From Deltaproteobacteria bacterium (GTDB lineage: Bacteria > Desulfobacterota > DSM-4660 > Desulfatiglandales > Desulfatiglandaceae), in NCBI GenBank assembly GCA_018644785.1, contig JABGPV010000263.1:1-6682 (forward strand): a DNA stretch of 6,682 bases, in the 5' to 3' direction. Both the position numbers and the translations under genes were made by a program. This document shows positions 1 to 6,682 of the stretch, in pieces; within the stretch, counting starts at the first letter, position 1, and each line of letters starts with the position of its first letter. The notes beneath the pieces are model-generated. The model was given only the letters and a program-made list of their open reading frames with translations, was not told the origin of the DNA and made no database searches.

Positions 1-1213
1 CCCCTACGGTGTGGCGGTGGATCTGGGAACAACCCATATAAACCTTTCGCTGTATGAACTTTCCGGCGGCCAATGTCTGGGAGGTCGTTATGGTCTCAAT
101 CCCCAGATGGGCTTTGGTTCAGATGTCATGACACGATTGGTGGCTGCCTCCGAATCTCCGAAGCAAGCGAGGACCCTGGGCCAACAGGTCGTCAAGGCAA
201 TTGGCGAAGGGCTATTGGATATCGCCACCCGGGAAGGAATCAATCTTCAGCAAGTGGTGCGTCTAATTCTGGTTGGCAATACAGCAATGCTGGCACTGTT
301 ATCGGGAAGGAATTATGGGCTGCTGCTTCAGCCGAGCCATTGGATGAGTGCCATTGATTGCCTCCCGACGGATACTGAATCCTGGGCTGAGTCATGGGGC
401 ATCCATCCCCAGGCGAGGATAGAGGTGATACCGCCTCTGGGGGGCTTTGTGGGTTCCGATCTGCTGGCCGGCGTTATGACGACACATCTGACGGAAAATG
501 GGGGTGGCAGCCTTTTCATTGATTTTGGCACCAATTCAGAGATAGCCCTATGGGATGGACAAGTTTTGTGGGTCACTTCTGCGGCCGGAGGCCCTGCTTT
601 TGAGGGAAGTGGCATTAGCTGCGGGCTGCCGGTGGCGCCAGGGGCCATTTATCGCGTCAGCTTGAAGGATGGGACACTTGATTATGCGATCATAGCCGGC
701 AGTGAACCTCATGGTCTCTGTGGGTCAGGCCTGGTGGACCTCATTGCCAACCTGATCAGATCCGGCAGTCTAACCCACATGGGACGGTTTGCGCCAGCTG
801 TTCCCAAAGAGGGGTTTGCGCTTATACGAGACAAGCGGGACATGGTCTTAACCAAACGGGACGTGGACGTATTTCAGCGCGCCAAGGCGGCCGTTGGCGT
901 AGGTATAGAAGTTTTGTTGGCGCAGGCAGGTATGGGGGGCAAGGATTTACGGCGCATTTGTGTTGGCGGCGCTTTTGGCCGTTTCCTGGATGTTGCCAAC
1001 GCTCAGGAGATTGGGCTGTTGCCGATGATTCAGCGTGATCTTGTTGAACTTTGCGGAAACACGGCCTTGGCCGGATGTGAGGACATGCTCATGTCGCCTG
1101 CTGTTGTTGAGCGTTTGAAGAGCCTTGGAAATGAGGCAAGAGTTATTAATTTATCCCAATGTCTTGATTTTGATGATATCTTTTTGGAAAATCTGTATCT
1201 TCAACCCATGTGA
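1..1213 (+). CDS. RACo-like corrinoid activation ATPase (ASKHA/DUF4445 domain), 5'-truncated by window edge
   Basis: This is the C-terminal part of a RACo-type protein (reductive activator of corrinoid-dependent proteins). The family uses ATP to drive reduction of inactive Co(II) corrinoid to Co(I) on a methyl-carrying partner in the cytoplasm; electrons come through an N-terminal 2Fe-2S ferredoxin domain. The frame is open to the first base and reads PYG before the GTG at 11. That GTG is therefore internal (context GVAVDLGTT), and the ferredoxin and linker domains should lie upstream of the window. Counting from the GTG, visible motifs are the phosphate-1 loop DLGTT (4-8), LVGNTAML (87-94), GGFVGSD (144-150), phosphate-2 loop IDFGTNSEIAL (170-180), AAGGPAFEG (191-199), GLCGSGLVD (235-243) and adenosine-motif VGGAFG (318-323). 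About 400 residues fits the ASKHA part of the family. The C-terminus is intact. The corrinoid partner (methyltransferase or corrinoid iron-sulfur protein) cannot be deduced from this window. The family call is firm; the substrate is not. Confidence 0.9.
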   Translation, partial: PYGVAVDLGTTHINLSLYELSGGQCLGGRYGLNPQMGFGSDVMTRLVAASESPKQARTLGQQVVKAIGEGLLDIATREGINLQQVVRLILVGNTAMLALLSGRNYGLLLQPSHWMSAIDCLPTDTESWAESWGIHPQARIEVIPPLGGFVGSDLLAGVMTTHLTENGGGSLFIDFGTNSEIALWDGQVLWVTSAAGGPAFEGSGISCGLPVAPGAIYRVSLKDGTLDYAIIAGSEPHGLCGSGLVDLIANLIRSGSLTHMGRFAPAVPKEGFALIRDKRDMVLTKRDVDVFQRAKAAVGVGIEVLLAQAGMGGKDLRRICVGGAFGRFLDVANAQEIGLLPMIQRDLVELCGNTALAGCEDMLMSPAVVERLKSLGNEARVINLSQCLDFDDIFLENLYLQPM

Positions 1214-1225
1214 GAAAAGTGAACA

Positions 1226-2398
1226 ATGAAAAAGCCATTGCTTGGCCAACACGATTACTTAGATGCCTTTATCAAAACAGCCCAGTATCTCGCCGGTCTC
1301 ACAACCCAACAGGATATGTGGGGTGAAACAGGGAAAGTGCTGGTCAACTTTTTTGGTGCGGATCTGTGTGTCTTTGGAGAACGCCGAGCAGATGGGGAAA
1401 TACAAGGTCACCATTGGACCTTCTCCGATCAAGTTTCCAACCGGAGGAACCTTGGAACGGAGACAAAGGAAGCCATTGCTGAGGTGCTGGAGAGTAGCTT
1501 CCTCACATCGCAGCTTATTTTTACTCCCGATCTTCTCTCGGCAGCATTCTTGCCGATCACACAGAAAAGTCAGGTCACCGATGTAATGCTGGTGGGACAC
1601 AAAATATCCGGGCCAATTCCGAAGGAACTGCTCAATGTCTATTTGGCTATGGCTCGTCTGATTGGTACAACCGCCGAGGGCCTGGCTTCAGAGATAGAAT
1701 TGAGGAAACATCGCGATCATCTAGACGAGTTGGTAAAAGATCGTACCATTGAGCTAACGAAAACCAACGCACAACTTCAACAGGAAATCATTGAGCGTAA
1801 GCAGGTGGAAGGGAAGCTCAGGGGAAGCGAGGCAGGACTCCAAATGGTGAACGAGGAACTGGAGCGCCTTTCGAACATCGATGGGTTGACAGGTTTATAC
1901 AACCGCCGATTCTTTGATGCGGCCCTGGATCGGGAATGGAAACGGCACCAGCGCAACAGGTTCCCCTTTTCCCTGATCCTTTGCGACATTGATTACTTCA
2001 AGAAATTTAACGATTCCTACGGTCATCAGGCAGGTGATGAATGCCTTCAGGACATAGCCGAAGCCATCACCATGGGCTCCGGGCGCAGCTCAGATGTCGC
2101 CGCCCGGTACGGGGGCGAGGAGTTCGTTGTCATCCTGCCCGAGACCGGCACGCAGGGCGCACTCAAGGCCGCGGAGACCATCAGGCGGAAGATCAGGGCG
2201 CTGAAGATCCCCCACAAAAACGCGGTTGGGCGGGGTGTGGTGTCTGTGAGTTTCGGTGTAGCGACCATGATTCCGGAAAAGGACGTTGAGCCATCAATCC
2301 TTGTGAACCTGGCGGACAAGGCGCTCTACGCAAGCAAGGAAGCCGGCAGAGACAGGGTCACGGCATGGCCGATGGAAGGCGTAGGCGGTGATAATTAA
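1226..2398 (+). CDS. Cytoplasmic diguanylate cyclase with GAF-like sensor region, coiled coil and GGEEF domain
   Basis: It is predicted to make cyclic di-GMP from two GTP. Residues about 10-155 resemble a divergent GAF-like sensor fold (weak call). Residues about 155-215 form a charged coiled coil (ELRKHRDHLDELVKDRTIEL onward) of the kind that joins sensors to outputs. The GGDEF domain spans about 216-380, from NIDGLTGLYNRRFF to the C-terminus. Catalytic features are complete: metal-binding D254 in CDIDYFKKFND, guanine-contact N262 and D271 in GHQAGDE, and active-site GGEEF at 296-300. The inhibitory product site RSSD (RxxD, 287-290) sits at the standard spacing before GGEEF, so feedback inhibition by c-di-GMP is expected. 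There is no signal peptide, membrane segment or EAL domain. The ATG at 1226 follows a purine-rich GAGAAAAG (1212-1219) with a 6-base spacer. The gap to the RACo stop is 12 bases, which implies co-transcription. The ligand of the sensor region is unknown. Base composition rises in the GGDEF half. Confidence 0.92.
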   Translation: MKKPLLGQHDYLDAFIKTAQYLAGLTTQQDMWGETGKVLVNFFGADLCVFGERRADGEIQGHHWTFSDQVSNRRNLGTETKEAIAEVLESSFLTSQLIFTPDLLSAAFLPITQKSQVTDVMLVGHKISGPIPKELLNVYLAMARLIGTTAEGLASEIELRKHRDHLDELVKDRTIELTKTNAQLQQEIIERKQVEGKLRGSEAGLQMVNEELERLSNIDGLTGLYNRRFFDAALDREWKRHQRNRFPFSLILCDIDYFKKFNDSYGHQAGDECLQDIAEAITMGSGRSSDVAARYGGEEFVVILPETGTQGALKAAETIRRKIRALKIPHKNAVGRGVVSVSFGVATMIPEKDVEPSILVNLADKALYASKEAGRDRVTAWPMEGVGGDN

Positions 2399-2407
2399 TC
2401 TTCCCCT

Positions 2408-2455
2408 CGTTCCCATGCTCTCAGTGGGAACGCATTTTCAGAGTGCTCCGCGTTC
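2408..2455. repeat. REP-like double-hairpin intergenic element (CGTTCCCA family)
   Basis: A perfect 8-bp inverted repeat, CGTTCCCA (2408-2415) and TGGGAACG (2425-2432), encloses a 9-base loop containing GCTCTC. A second, weaker hairpin follows: GAGTGC (2441-2446) pairs with GCGTTC (2450-2455) around TCC, with two wobble pairs. A T-rich run, CTTTTCTTTT, comes next. The GTTCCCA-GCTC-TGGGAAC core followed by a second GCTCCGCGT hairpin matches my memory of a widespread palindromic repeat in proteobacterial and Desulfobacterota genomes. Only one copy is present here, so repeat status is inferred from the motif. It begins nine bases after the cyclase stop and could also act as a transcription terminator or mRNA 3' stabiliser for the RACo-cyclase unit. 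Confidence 0.55.
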
Positions 2456-2494
2456 CTTTTCTTTTAGGCTCTAAGTCTACAATTGTCCCAACGG

Positions 2495-2507
2495 GCCCTT
2501 TCAGGGC
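2495..2507. other. Short GC-rich hairpin, GCCCT-TTC-AGGGC
   Basis: A 5-bp perfect stem, GCCCT (2495-2499) and AGGGC (2503-2507), closes a TTC loop. No T-tract follows on either strand, so it is not a convincing intrinsic terminator. It may be a further degenerate part of the repetitive intergenic material beginning at 2408, or chance. Confidence 0.3.
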
Positions 2508-2556
2508 TGAAAATAAAAAGCATCAACTTATTTGCCATACGATAAGCTATTTTTCC

Positions 2557-2585
2557 TTGACAGGTATATATGGAAATGTCACTAT
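2557..2585 (+). promoter_or_regulatory. Predicted sigma-70-type promoter for the DUF4143 ATPase gene
   Basis: A perfect -35 box, TTGACA (2557-2562), is followed by a 17-base spacer and a -10-like CACTAT (2580-2585). The spacer ends in TGT, giving an extended -10 TGn motif (2577-2579). Transcription would start near 2592, leaving a leader of about 60 bases before the TTG start at 2652. The -10 box matches the consensus at only three of six positions, although two of these (A at position 2 and T at position 6) are among the most conserved. The optimal spacing and extended motif offset this. The promoter lies in the AT-rich half of the intergenic region and supports independent transcription of the ATPase. 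Confidence 0.45.
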
Positions 2586-2638
2586 CAGTCGCAAAAACAG
2601 TACATTGTATGTCATAATTATGGTGTAAATAACGCCAC

Positions 2639-2645
2639 GAGAGGG
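2639..2645 (+). promoter_or_regulatory. Shine-Dalgarno sequence GAGAGGG that decides the TTG start of the ATPase
   Basis: GAGAGGG lies 6 bases before the TTG at 2652, which is ideal spacing. No comparable site precedes the upstream in-frame ATG at 2532, and that ATG also lies upstream of the predicted promoter. An in-frame TTG at 2646 directly abuts the site and is too close to be used. Confidence 0.6.
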
Positions 2646-2651
2646 TTGAGC

Positions 2652-3998
2652 TTGATTTTCAAACGAAAGATTGAAGCGGAACTGATGCGCTGGAAAAAAT
2701 CTGCCCACAGGAAGCCGATTGTATTGAGAGGCGCCAGGCAGGTTGGGAAAACATTCGTCGTCAATCGCTTCGCCGAAAATTTTGATCATTTTATCGACAT
2801 CAATCTTGAAAGGCCGAGGGAGCGGGATCTTTTTTCTGATTTCAATACCGGCCGGGATCTTGTTGAACGGATTCTCCTTTATAAAGGTCAAAGAGTGAAC
2901 ATACAGAGCACCCTGCTGTTCATTGATGAAATTCAACATTGTGCGGAAGCGATCCAATCACTCAGATACCTCAGGGAAGATGTAAAAGATCTTCACGTCA
3001 TTGCCGCCGGGTCACTTCTGGAGGTTTTCTCAAAAAGGGAAGGTTTTTCTTTTCCAGTGGGCAGGGTCAAGCATCTTTTCATGTTCCCGATAACATTTAT
3101 GGAATATCTTGAAACGCAAAATGCCCCTCTTGCGGAAAAGCTGTTGCAACCGGATATCTTGAAAGACGCTTCCCTTCATGGGTTGCTGCTTGACGCCTTC
3201 AACACATACGCGTTCGTGGGTGGTATGCCGGAGGCCCTTGCCGCTTTTGGAGAAGCGGGATCTTATTCGGCGGTAAGGGAAATTTATGACGCCATTTTCA
3301 TGGGGTACATCGAAGATGTGGAGAAATATTCAAATCTGGCAAAGGCAAAATACCTGACCCATGCCATAGACAGGGCTCCCCTCTACGCAGGAGAACGTAT
3401 TACCTATGAAAAGTTTGGAGAGTCTTCTTTTCGATCGAGGGAAATGAAAGAAGCCTTTGATGTGCTCGAACGCGCCCTGCTCCTTTACAGGGCAAAACCT
3501 TCCGTGTCAACCCGGATCCCGATTATTGAAAAACTGCGTAAAGCGCCAAAGCTTTTTTTCCTTGATGTGGGCCTGGTGAATTACAGGGTTGGCTTCAATA
3601 CGTTTTTCAAGAAGCAATCCCTGGATAATATGTACCAGGGAAAGATATCGGAACAGGTCGTGGCGCAGGAAATCGTGGCGCAAACATTCAGATCGCCATC
3701 GCTCCATTTCTGGATTCGAGAAAAGGGGGCTGCCGAAACGGATTTTCTCTACCCCTTTAAAGATCTGATCATTCCCATGGAAGTGAAGAGTGGCAAGACG
3801 GGCAAACTGAAATCCCTGCACCTGTTCATGGAAAAAAGTCCTCACCCCCATGCCCTTCGCATCTATTCCGGAAAACCCCGCGCCGATCAGGTGACGCTTC
3901 CATCGGGAAAAAAGTACCACCTCTATTCCATTCCCTATTACCTGTTGTCAAGACTTGATGACGTCATTGAATGGTTTGTATCCGGACATCTGATTTGA
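2652..3998 (+). CDS. AAA family ATPase with C-terminal DUF4143 (PD-(D/E)xK-like) domain
   Basis: This belongs to the widespread AAA_14/DUF4143 family of cytoplasmic P-loop ATPases, whose cellular role is not established. From the chosen TTG start it has 448 residues, typical for the family. Visible features are Walker A GARQVGKT (27-34), Walker B LLFIDEIQ (88-95), the sensor-like AAGSLLEV (118-125), and the family's SFPVGRV (133-139), TYAFVGGMPE (185-194) and LFFLDVGL (301-308). Near the C-terminus are E334 in GKISEQVVAQE, D364 in AETDF and E377/K379 in PMEVKSG. This E/D/ExK layout fits the nuclease-like fold assigned to DUF4143; activity is not shown. The frame is open back to an ATG at 2532, but the extra 40 residues lack family resemblance and precede the predicted promoter. 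The TTG with a good Shine-Dalgarno also puts the typical IFKRKI opening at the N-terminus. The gene appears to stand alone, convergent with hrpA. No antitoxin-like or defence partner is adjacent. Confidence 0.9.
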   Translation: MIFKRKIEAELMRWKKSAHRKPIVLRGARQVGKTFVVNRFAENFDHFIDINLERPRERDLFSDFNTGRDLVERILLYKGQRVNIQSTLLFIDEIQHCAEAIQSLRYLREDVKDLHVIAAGSLLEVFSKREGFSFPVGRVKHLFMFPITFMEYLETQNAPLAEKLLQPDILKDASLHGLLLDAFNTYAFVGGMPEALAAFGEAGSYSAVREIYDAIFMGYIEDVEKYSNLAKAKYLTHAIDRAPLYAGERITYEKFGESSFRSREMKEAFDVLERALLLYRAKPSVSTRIPIIEKLRKAPKLFFLDVGLVNYRVGFNTFFKKQSLDNMYQGKISEQVVAQEIVAQTFRSPSLHFWIREKGAAETDFLYPFKDLIIPMEVKSGKTGKLKSLHLFMEKSPHPHALRIYSGKPRADQVTLPSGKKYHLYSIPYYLLSRLDDVIEWFVSGHLI

Positions 3999-4033
3999 AC
4001 CCTTTTTTGTTTCGCAATATCTTTTATGGAATA

Positions 4034-6682
4034 TTACACCATCCGTTCCAATTCCCGCATCTTTTCATCCAATCGCTTGGCTGAGACCGGTATGGAAGTC
4101 TTCAGTTCCTGAGCAAAAACAGAAATCTTATATTCTTCCACCATCCAGAAAAATTCTTCAAAAGCACGTCTTTTTTCAGGGGAAGCCCCCGAAGTCATGT
4201 GCGAGAGATTCCTTATAAGGACTGCCTTCAGGGGTGCAAGGAGCGCTTCCTTTTCCTGATCTTTATCCGGGTTATAGGCACCCCGTTCGGTCCTGATTTC
4301 AAGGGCTCTGAGATACCTGGGCACATGGGCCAGATGGGCCATGTCATAGCGTTCCAGAAAATCCTGGGGAACCAGTGCCCCCATCTCCGTCAAAAGGCGT
4401 TTGCACAAACTTGCAGCGGGAGGGTTGTTTCTGTTTTTAATTTCCCTTTGATGGATGAACTGTATCGCGTGATGGTAAGCGGAAAGAACCTGGCCCGTAA
4501 GTTCCATTAACCGTTTGCCCGTTGGAAAAATATCAAGGGCAGCGGACTGAGCGGCCTCTTTGAACGCGGTTTCAGTTCGAATATCGCGATCAAAAAACCG
4601 GGTCATAAGCGTTTCAAACATGGCGGCTTCCACGGATTTCGGCCCACCGAAATCAACGGTTTTCGAAGATAGATGTGAGGGTATTTTGAGGTCTCTTTTG
4701 AGCAGTTTGAGCTCTTTTCTAAAGTTGAGCATGAACAGTTTCCTGATGCCGCGCCGGTGGGATTCAAGGGCTTCCTGCCGGTTTCTGAAAAGGTGGATTT
4801 CAACACTGTTTTCAGAGGGTGAAAGGGCGGGGAAGGCCACAAGAGCGGGGGTCAGGGAAACGGTTTCCGGAAGGGTTTTGAAAGACCATGATACGATGCC
4901 CTGTTTTTCCCACTGAGCCGTCGCTTTTCGCCAGACGTCGGGTTGTTTTTCAGTCTGTTTCTTGTCGACTCCCGGTAGTCTGCTCAGGATAGACGTATCC
5001 CTTGCGGATTTCAATTCCCGGTTTTGATGGTCCCTGATGGAAACCCGCATTTGCAGGTGTTCGGGAATATCCGAATCCGCCCACGCGACCGCTGGAATAT
5101 CCACTCCGAAGCGTTTGTAGATAAAGCTTCCAAGGGTCGAAATCAGCGGATCCGAGGATTTTTCCATCTCGGACAGGATGATTTCAACGGTGCCGGAGAC
5201 GGGCACGAGCTGTTTTCGATGGCGCTTGGGCAAGCCTTTAATGAGGGCGGTGATTTTTTCCCGAAATAGACCCGGGACCATCCACTCCAGTTGATGGGGC
5301 GACACTTGGGAGGCCTGATTTAAGGGCACTTTGAGTGTGACCCCGTCATCCGGTTTGCCGGGCTTAAACTTATAAGAGAACTTGAAGGCGCCGTTTCCCA
5401 CGTTCATTTCATCTGGGTACTGGGCGACCTCTTCCGGGTCGGGAATTTCGTCGATGACATCGGATTTCGTCATTTTGAGAAAGTCGTCATTTCCCCGTTT
5501 TCTGATGTGTTTTTCAAGTGTGCGGATGTCGTACATGCCCGGGAGCCGCGATGAATAGAATGCTTCCATAAGTTCATCGCTGACCCGAATGCCCCGCCGT
5601 CGAACTTTCTCTTCCATTTGGGTGATTTCTTTGATGAGGGTTTGGTTATGAACCAGGAAACTGAATTTTTTATTCATGTTCCCTTCGACCAGGGCAGATC
5701 TGACAAAGATTGCATGAGACATTGACGGATCGATGGGTCCATATGACACGGAGCGATTTGAAACGATGACCAGACCGTACAGGCTGACCTGTTCATATGC
5801 TCGGACCTGTCCCGCTTTCTTTTCCCAATGGGGATTGGAATAGGTGGATTTACACAGGCTGCCGCCCAGGGTTTCCAGCCATTCCGGATCTATTTTTGCG
5901 GCGGTTCTGGCAAAGAGCCTCGATGTTTTGACCATATCCACGGCCACGATCCAATCCGGACTTTTGTTAAACAGGGTGGACCCGGGAAACAGCATGGCTT
6001 CCCTTCCCCTGGCCGCCAGGTAAATATTTTTCTCTTTTTTAACGGCGATATTGGACAAATAACCGCTTAGAACCGACTGGTGAATGGCGGCATAACGGTC
6101 TTTCACGTTCTTTTGGTTCTGCTTGTTTTCATTTCTGATCCCCTGGGACTTGAGAATATTGGAGATCTGTTCATGGATATGGTGCCATTCCCGCATGCGG
6201 ACAAAAGATAGGAAATGCGCTTTACAGAATTTTCGCATTTTGTTCTGGGTCCGCAGGGTCTTAAAGGAACGGTGGTATTGGCGCCAGATATTGAGCAGTG
6301 TGATAAAGTCAGAACCCGAATCCATGAATTGTCTGTGGATCTGATCCGCCTGGGCCGCTTTTTCAAGGGGCCTCTCCCTGGGATCCTGAATACTCAGGGC
6401 CGATGCGATAACGGCCACATCATATACACAGCCCTTGCTTTCCGCTTCGAGGATCATGCGGGAGATTTTCGGATCGATGGGCATCTTGGACATCATCCGG
6501 CCTCTGAGCGTCAGGACCGGTTCACCTTTTCTTCGAATTACGGCCCCCAGCTCCACCAGCAGGTCAAACCCGTCTTTGATGCTCCTGGGGTTGGGTTTAT
6601 CCAGGAATGGAAAGGCGGCAATTTTTCCTAGCTTCAAGGAAATCATGCGAAGGATGACTTCCGCAAGATTGGATCTGAGGAT
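4034..6682 (-). CDS. hrpA: ATP-dependent RNA helicase HrpA, C-terminal part (5' end beyond the right window edge)
   Basis: HrpA is a DEAH-box RNA helicase. In E. coli it is about 1,300 residues long and has been linked to mRNA processing and rescue of stalled ribosomes. The reverse-strand frame is open to base 6682, reading ILRSNLAEVILR before the ATG at 6644-6646. That matches the family's conserved ILRTNLA-type segment, so this ATG is internal. About 882 residues are visible. Numbered from the internal Met: the HA2/ratchet helical region (about 15-165) contains AFPFLDKPNPRSIKDG, LTLRGRMMSKMPIDP and ASALSIQDPRERP. An OB-fold-like region follows (about 185-285; SGYLSNIA, YLAARGREAMLFPGS). The HrpA-specific DUF3418 region fills the rest (about 295-865), with SYGPIDP (301-307), DGVTLKVPLNQ (434-444) and LEWMVPGLFREKITALIKGLPK (453-474, key W455 and P458). 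The DEAH motor domains lie outside the window. The visible length from HA2 onward is close to that of E. coli HrpA, and no frameshift is seen. The gene ends 35 bases from the convergent ATPase stop. Confidence 0.93.
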   Translation of the reverse strand: MLRSNLAEVILRMISLKLGKIAAFPFLDKPNPRSIKDGFDLLVELGAVIRRKGEPVLTLRGRMMSKMPIDPKISRMILEAESKGCVYDVAVIASALSIQDPRERPLEKAAQADQIHRQFMDSGSDFITLLNIWRQYHRSFKTLRTQNKMRKFCKAHFLSFVRMREWHHIHEQISNILKSQGIRNENKQNQKNVKDRYAAIHQSVLSGYLSNIAVKKEKNIYLAARGREAMLFPGSTLFNKSPDWIVAVDMVKTSRLFARTAAKIDPEWLETLGGSLCKSTYSNPHWEKKAGQVRAYEQVSLYGLVIVSNRSVSYGPIDPSMSHAIFVRSALVEGNMNKKFSFLVHNQTLIKEITQMEEKVRRRGIRVSDELMEAFYSSRLPGMYDIRTLEKHIRKRGNDDFLKMTKSDVIDEIPDPEEVAQYPDEMNVGNGAFKFSYKFKPGKPDDGVTLKVPLNQASQVSPHQLEWMVPGLFREKITALIKGLPKRHRKQLVPVSGTVEIILSEMEKSSDPLISTLGSFIYKRFGVDIPAVAWADSDIPEHLQMRVSIRDHQNRELKSARDTSILSRLPGVDKKQTEKQPDVWRKATAQWEKQGIVSWSFKTLPETVSLTPALVAFPALSPSENSVEIHLFRNRQEALESHRRGIRKLFMLNFRKELKLLKRDLKIPSHLSSKTVDFGGPKSVEAAMFETLMTRFFDRDIRTETAFKEAAQSAALDIFPTGKRLMELTGQVLSAYHHAIQFIHQREIKNRNNPPAASLCKRLLTEMGALVPQDFLERYDMAHLAHVPRYLRALEIRTERGAYNPDKDQEKEALLAPLKAVLIRNLSHMTSGASPEKRRAFEEFFWMVEEYKISVFAQELKTSIPVSAKRLDEKMRELERMV

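Noticed and set aside
11..1213. GTG at position 11 as the true start of the RACo-like gene
   Set aside because: It lies inside the conserved phosphate-1 segment GVAVDLGTT, and the frame is open to the window edge. A complete family member needs the ferredoxin domain upstream.
2443..2628. A 61-codon + strand open frame in the intergenic region
   Set aside because: It overlaps the REP-like element and the predicted promoter, has no Shine-Dalgarno sequence and no recognisable protein features.
3507..3920. A 137-codon - strand open frame within the ATPase gene
   Set aside because: It is antisense to conserved family motifs of the ATPase and resembles no known protein. It is a shadow of the real gene.
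3999..4035. A shared terminator between the convergent ATPase and hrpA genes
   Set aside because: A run of six T is present at about 4003-4008, but no stable GC-rich stem precedes it. The only pairing seen, AATAT with ATATT (4016-4035), is short and AT-only.
2619..4038. ATGGTGTAA before the ATPase and its complement TTACACCAT after it, as possible terminal inverted repeats of a mobile unit
   Set aside because: The match is only 9 bases. The right copy is simply the last codons and stop of hrpA (ATG GTG TAA), and there is no target-site duplication or transposase.
4323..4344. ACATGG...CCATGT inverted repeat within hrpA
   Set aside because: It has 6-bp arms inside a coding stretch encoding MAHLAHV, which is readily explained by codon repetition.
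6215..6631. A 138-codon + strand open frame opposite hrpA
   Set aside because: It is antisense to the conserved HA2 region of hrpA, so it is a shadow frame.

Overview
The window looks like an ordinary chromosomal segment of a Gram-negative anaerobe, most plausibly a sulfate reducer or relative in the Desulfobacterota. That assignment is inference. It rests on three things: a RACo-type corrinoid-activation protein, a long HrpA-type helicase, and an intergenic element of the CGTTCCCA...TGGGAACG hairpin type that I associate with such genomes. No rRNA, tRNA, CRISPR array, insertion sequence or phage gene is visible.

Layout. (1) Positions 1-1213, + strand: the C-terminal ATPase (ASKHA) part of a RACo-like reductive activator of corrinoid proteins, with its start outside the window. 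(2) Positions 1226-2398, + strand, 12 bases downstream and probably in the same operon: a soluble diguanylate cyclase with a GAF-like sensor region, a coiled coil, and an intact GGEEF domain with its inhibitory site. (3) Positions 2399-2651, the only non-coding stretch of note: a REP-like double hairpin, a smaller hairpin, and a convincing sigma-70-type promoter with a Shine-Dalgarno sequence for the next gene. (4) Positions 2652-3998, + strand: an AAA ATPase with a DUF4143 C-terminal domain, probably starting at a TTG codon. (5) Positions 4034-6682, - strand, convergent with the ATPase: the C-terminal two thirds of the DEAH-box RNA helicase HrpA. Its motor domains lie beyond the right edge.

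How the genes relate. Only the first two look linked. A corrinoid activator, which restores the Co(I) state of a methyl-carrying corrinoid protein, is followed closely by a c-di-GMP synthase. This may be simple co-transcription or a regulatory link. The ATPase appears to be an independent one-gene unit with its own promoter. HrpA belongs to a separate transcript coming from the right.

I found no strong evidence for an undescribed system. The observations most worth checking are the RACo/diguanylate cyclase pairing, the REP-like element, the promoter and TTG start of the ATPase, and a base-composition step inside the cyclase gene.
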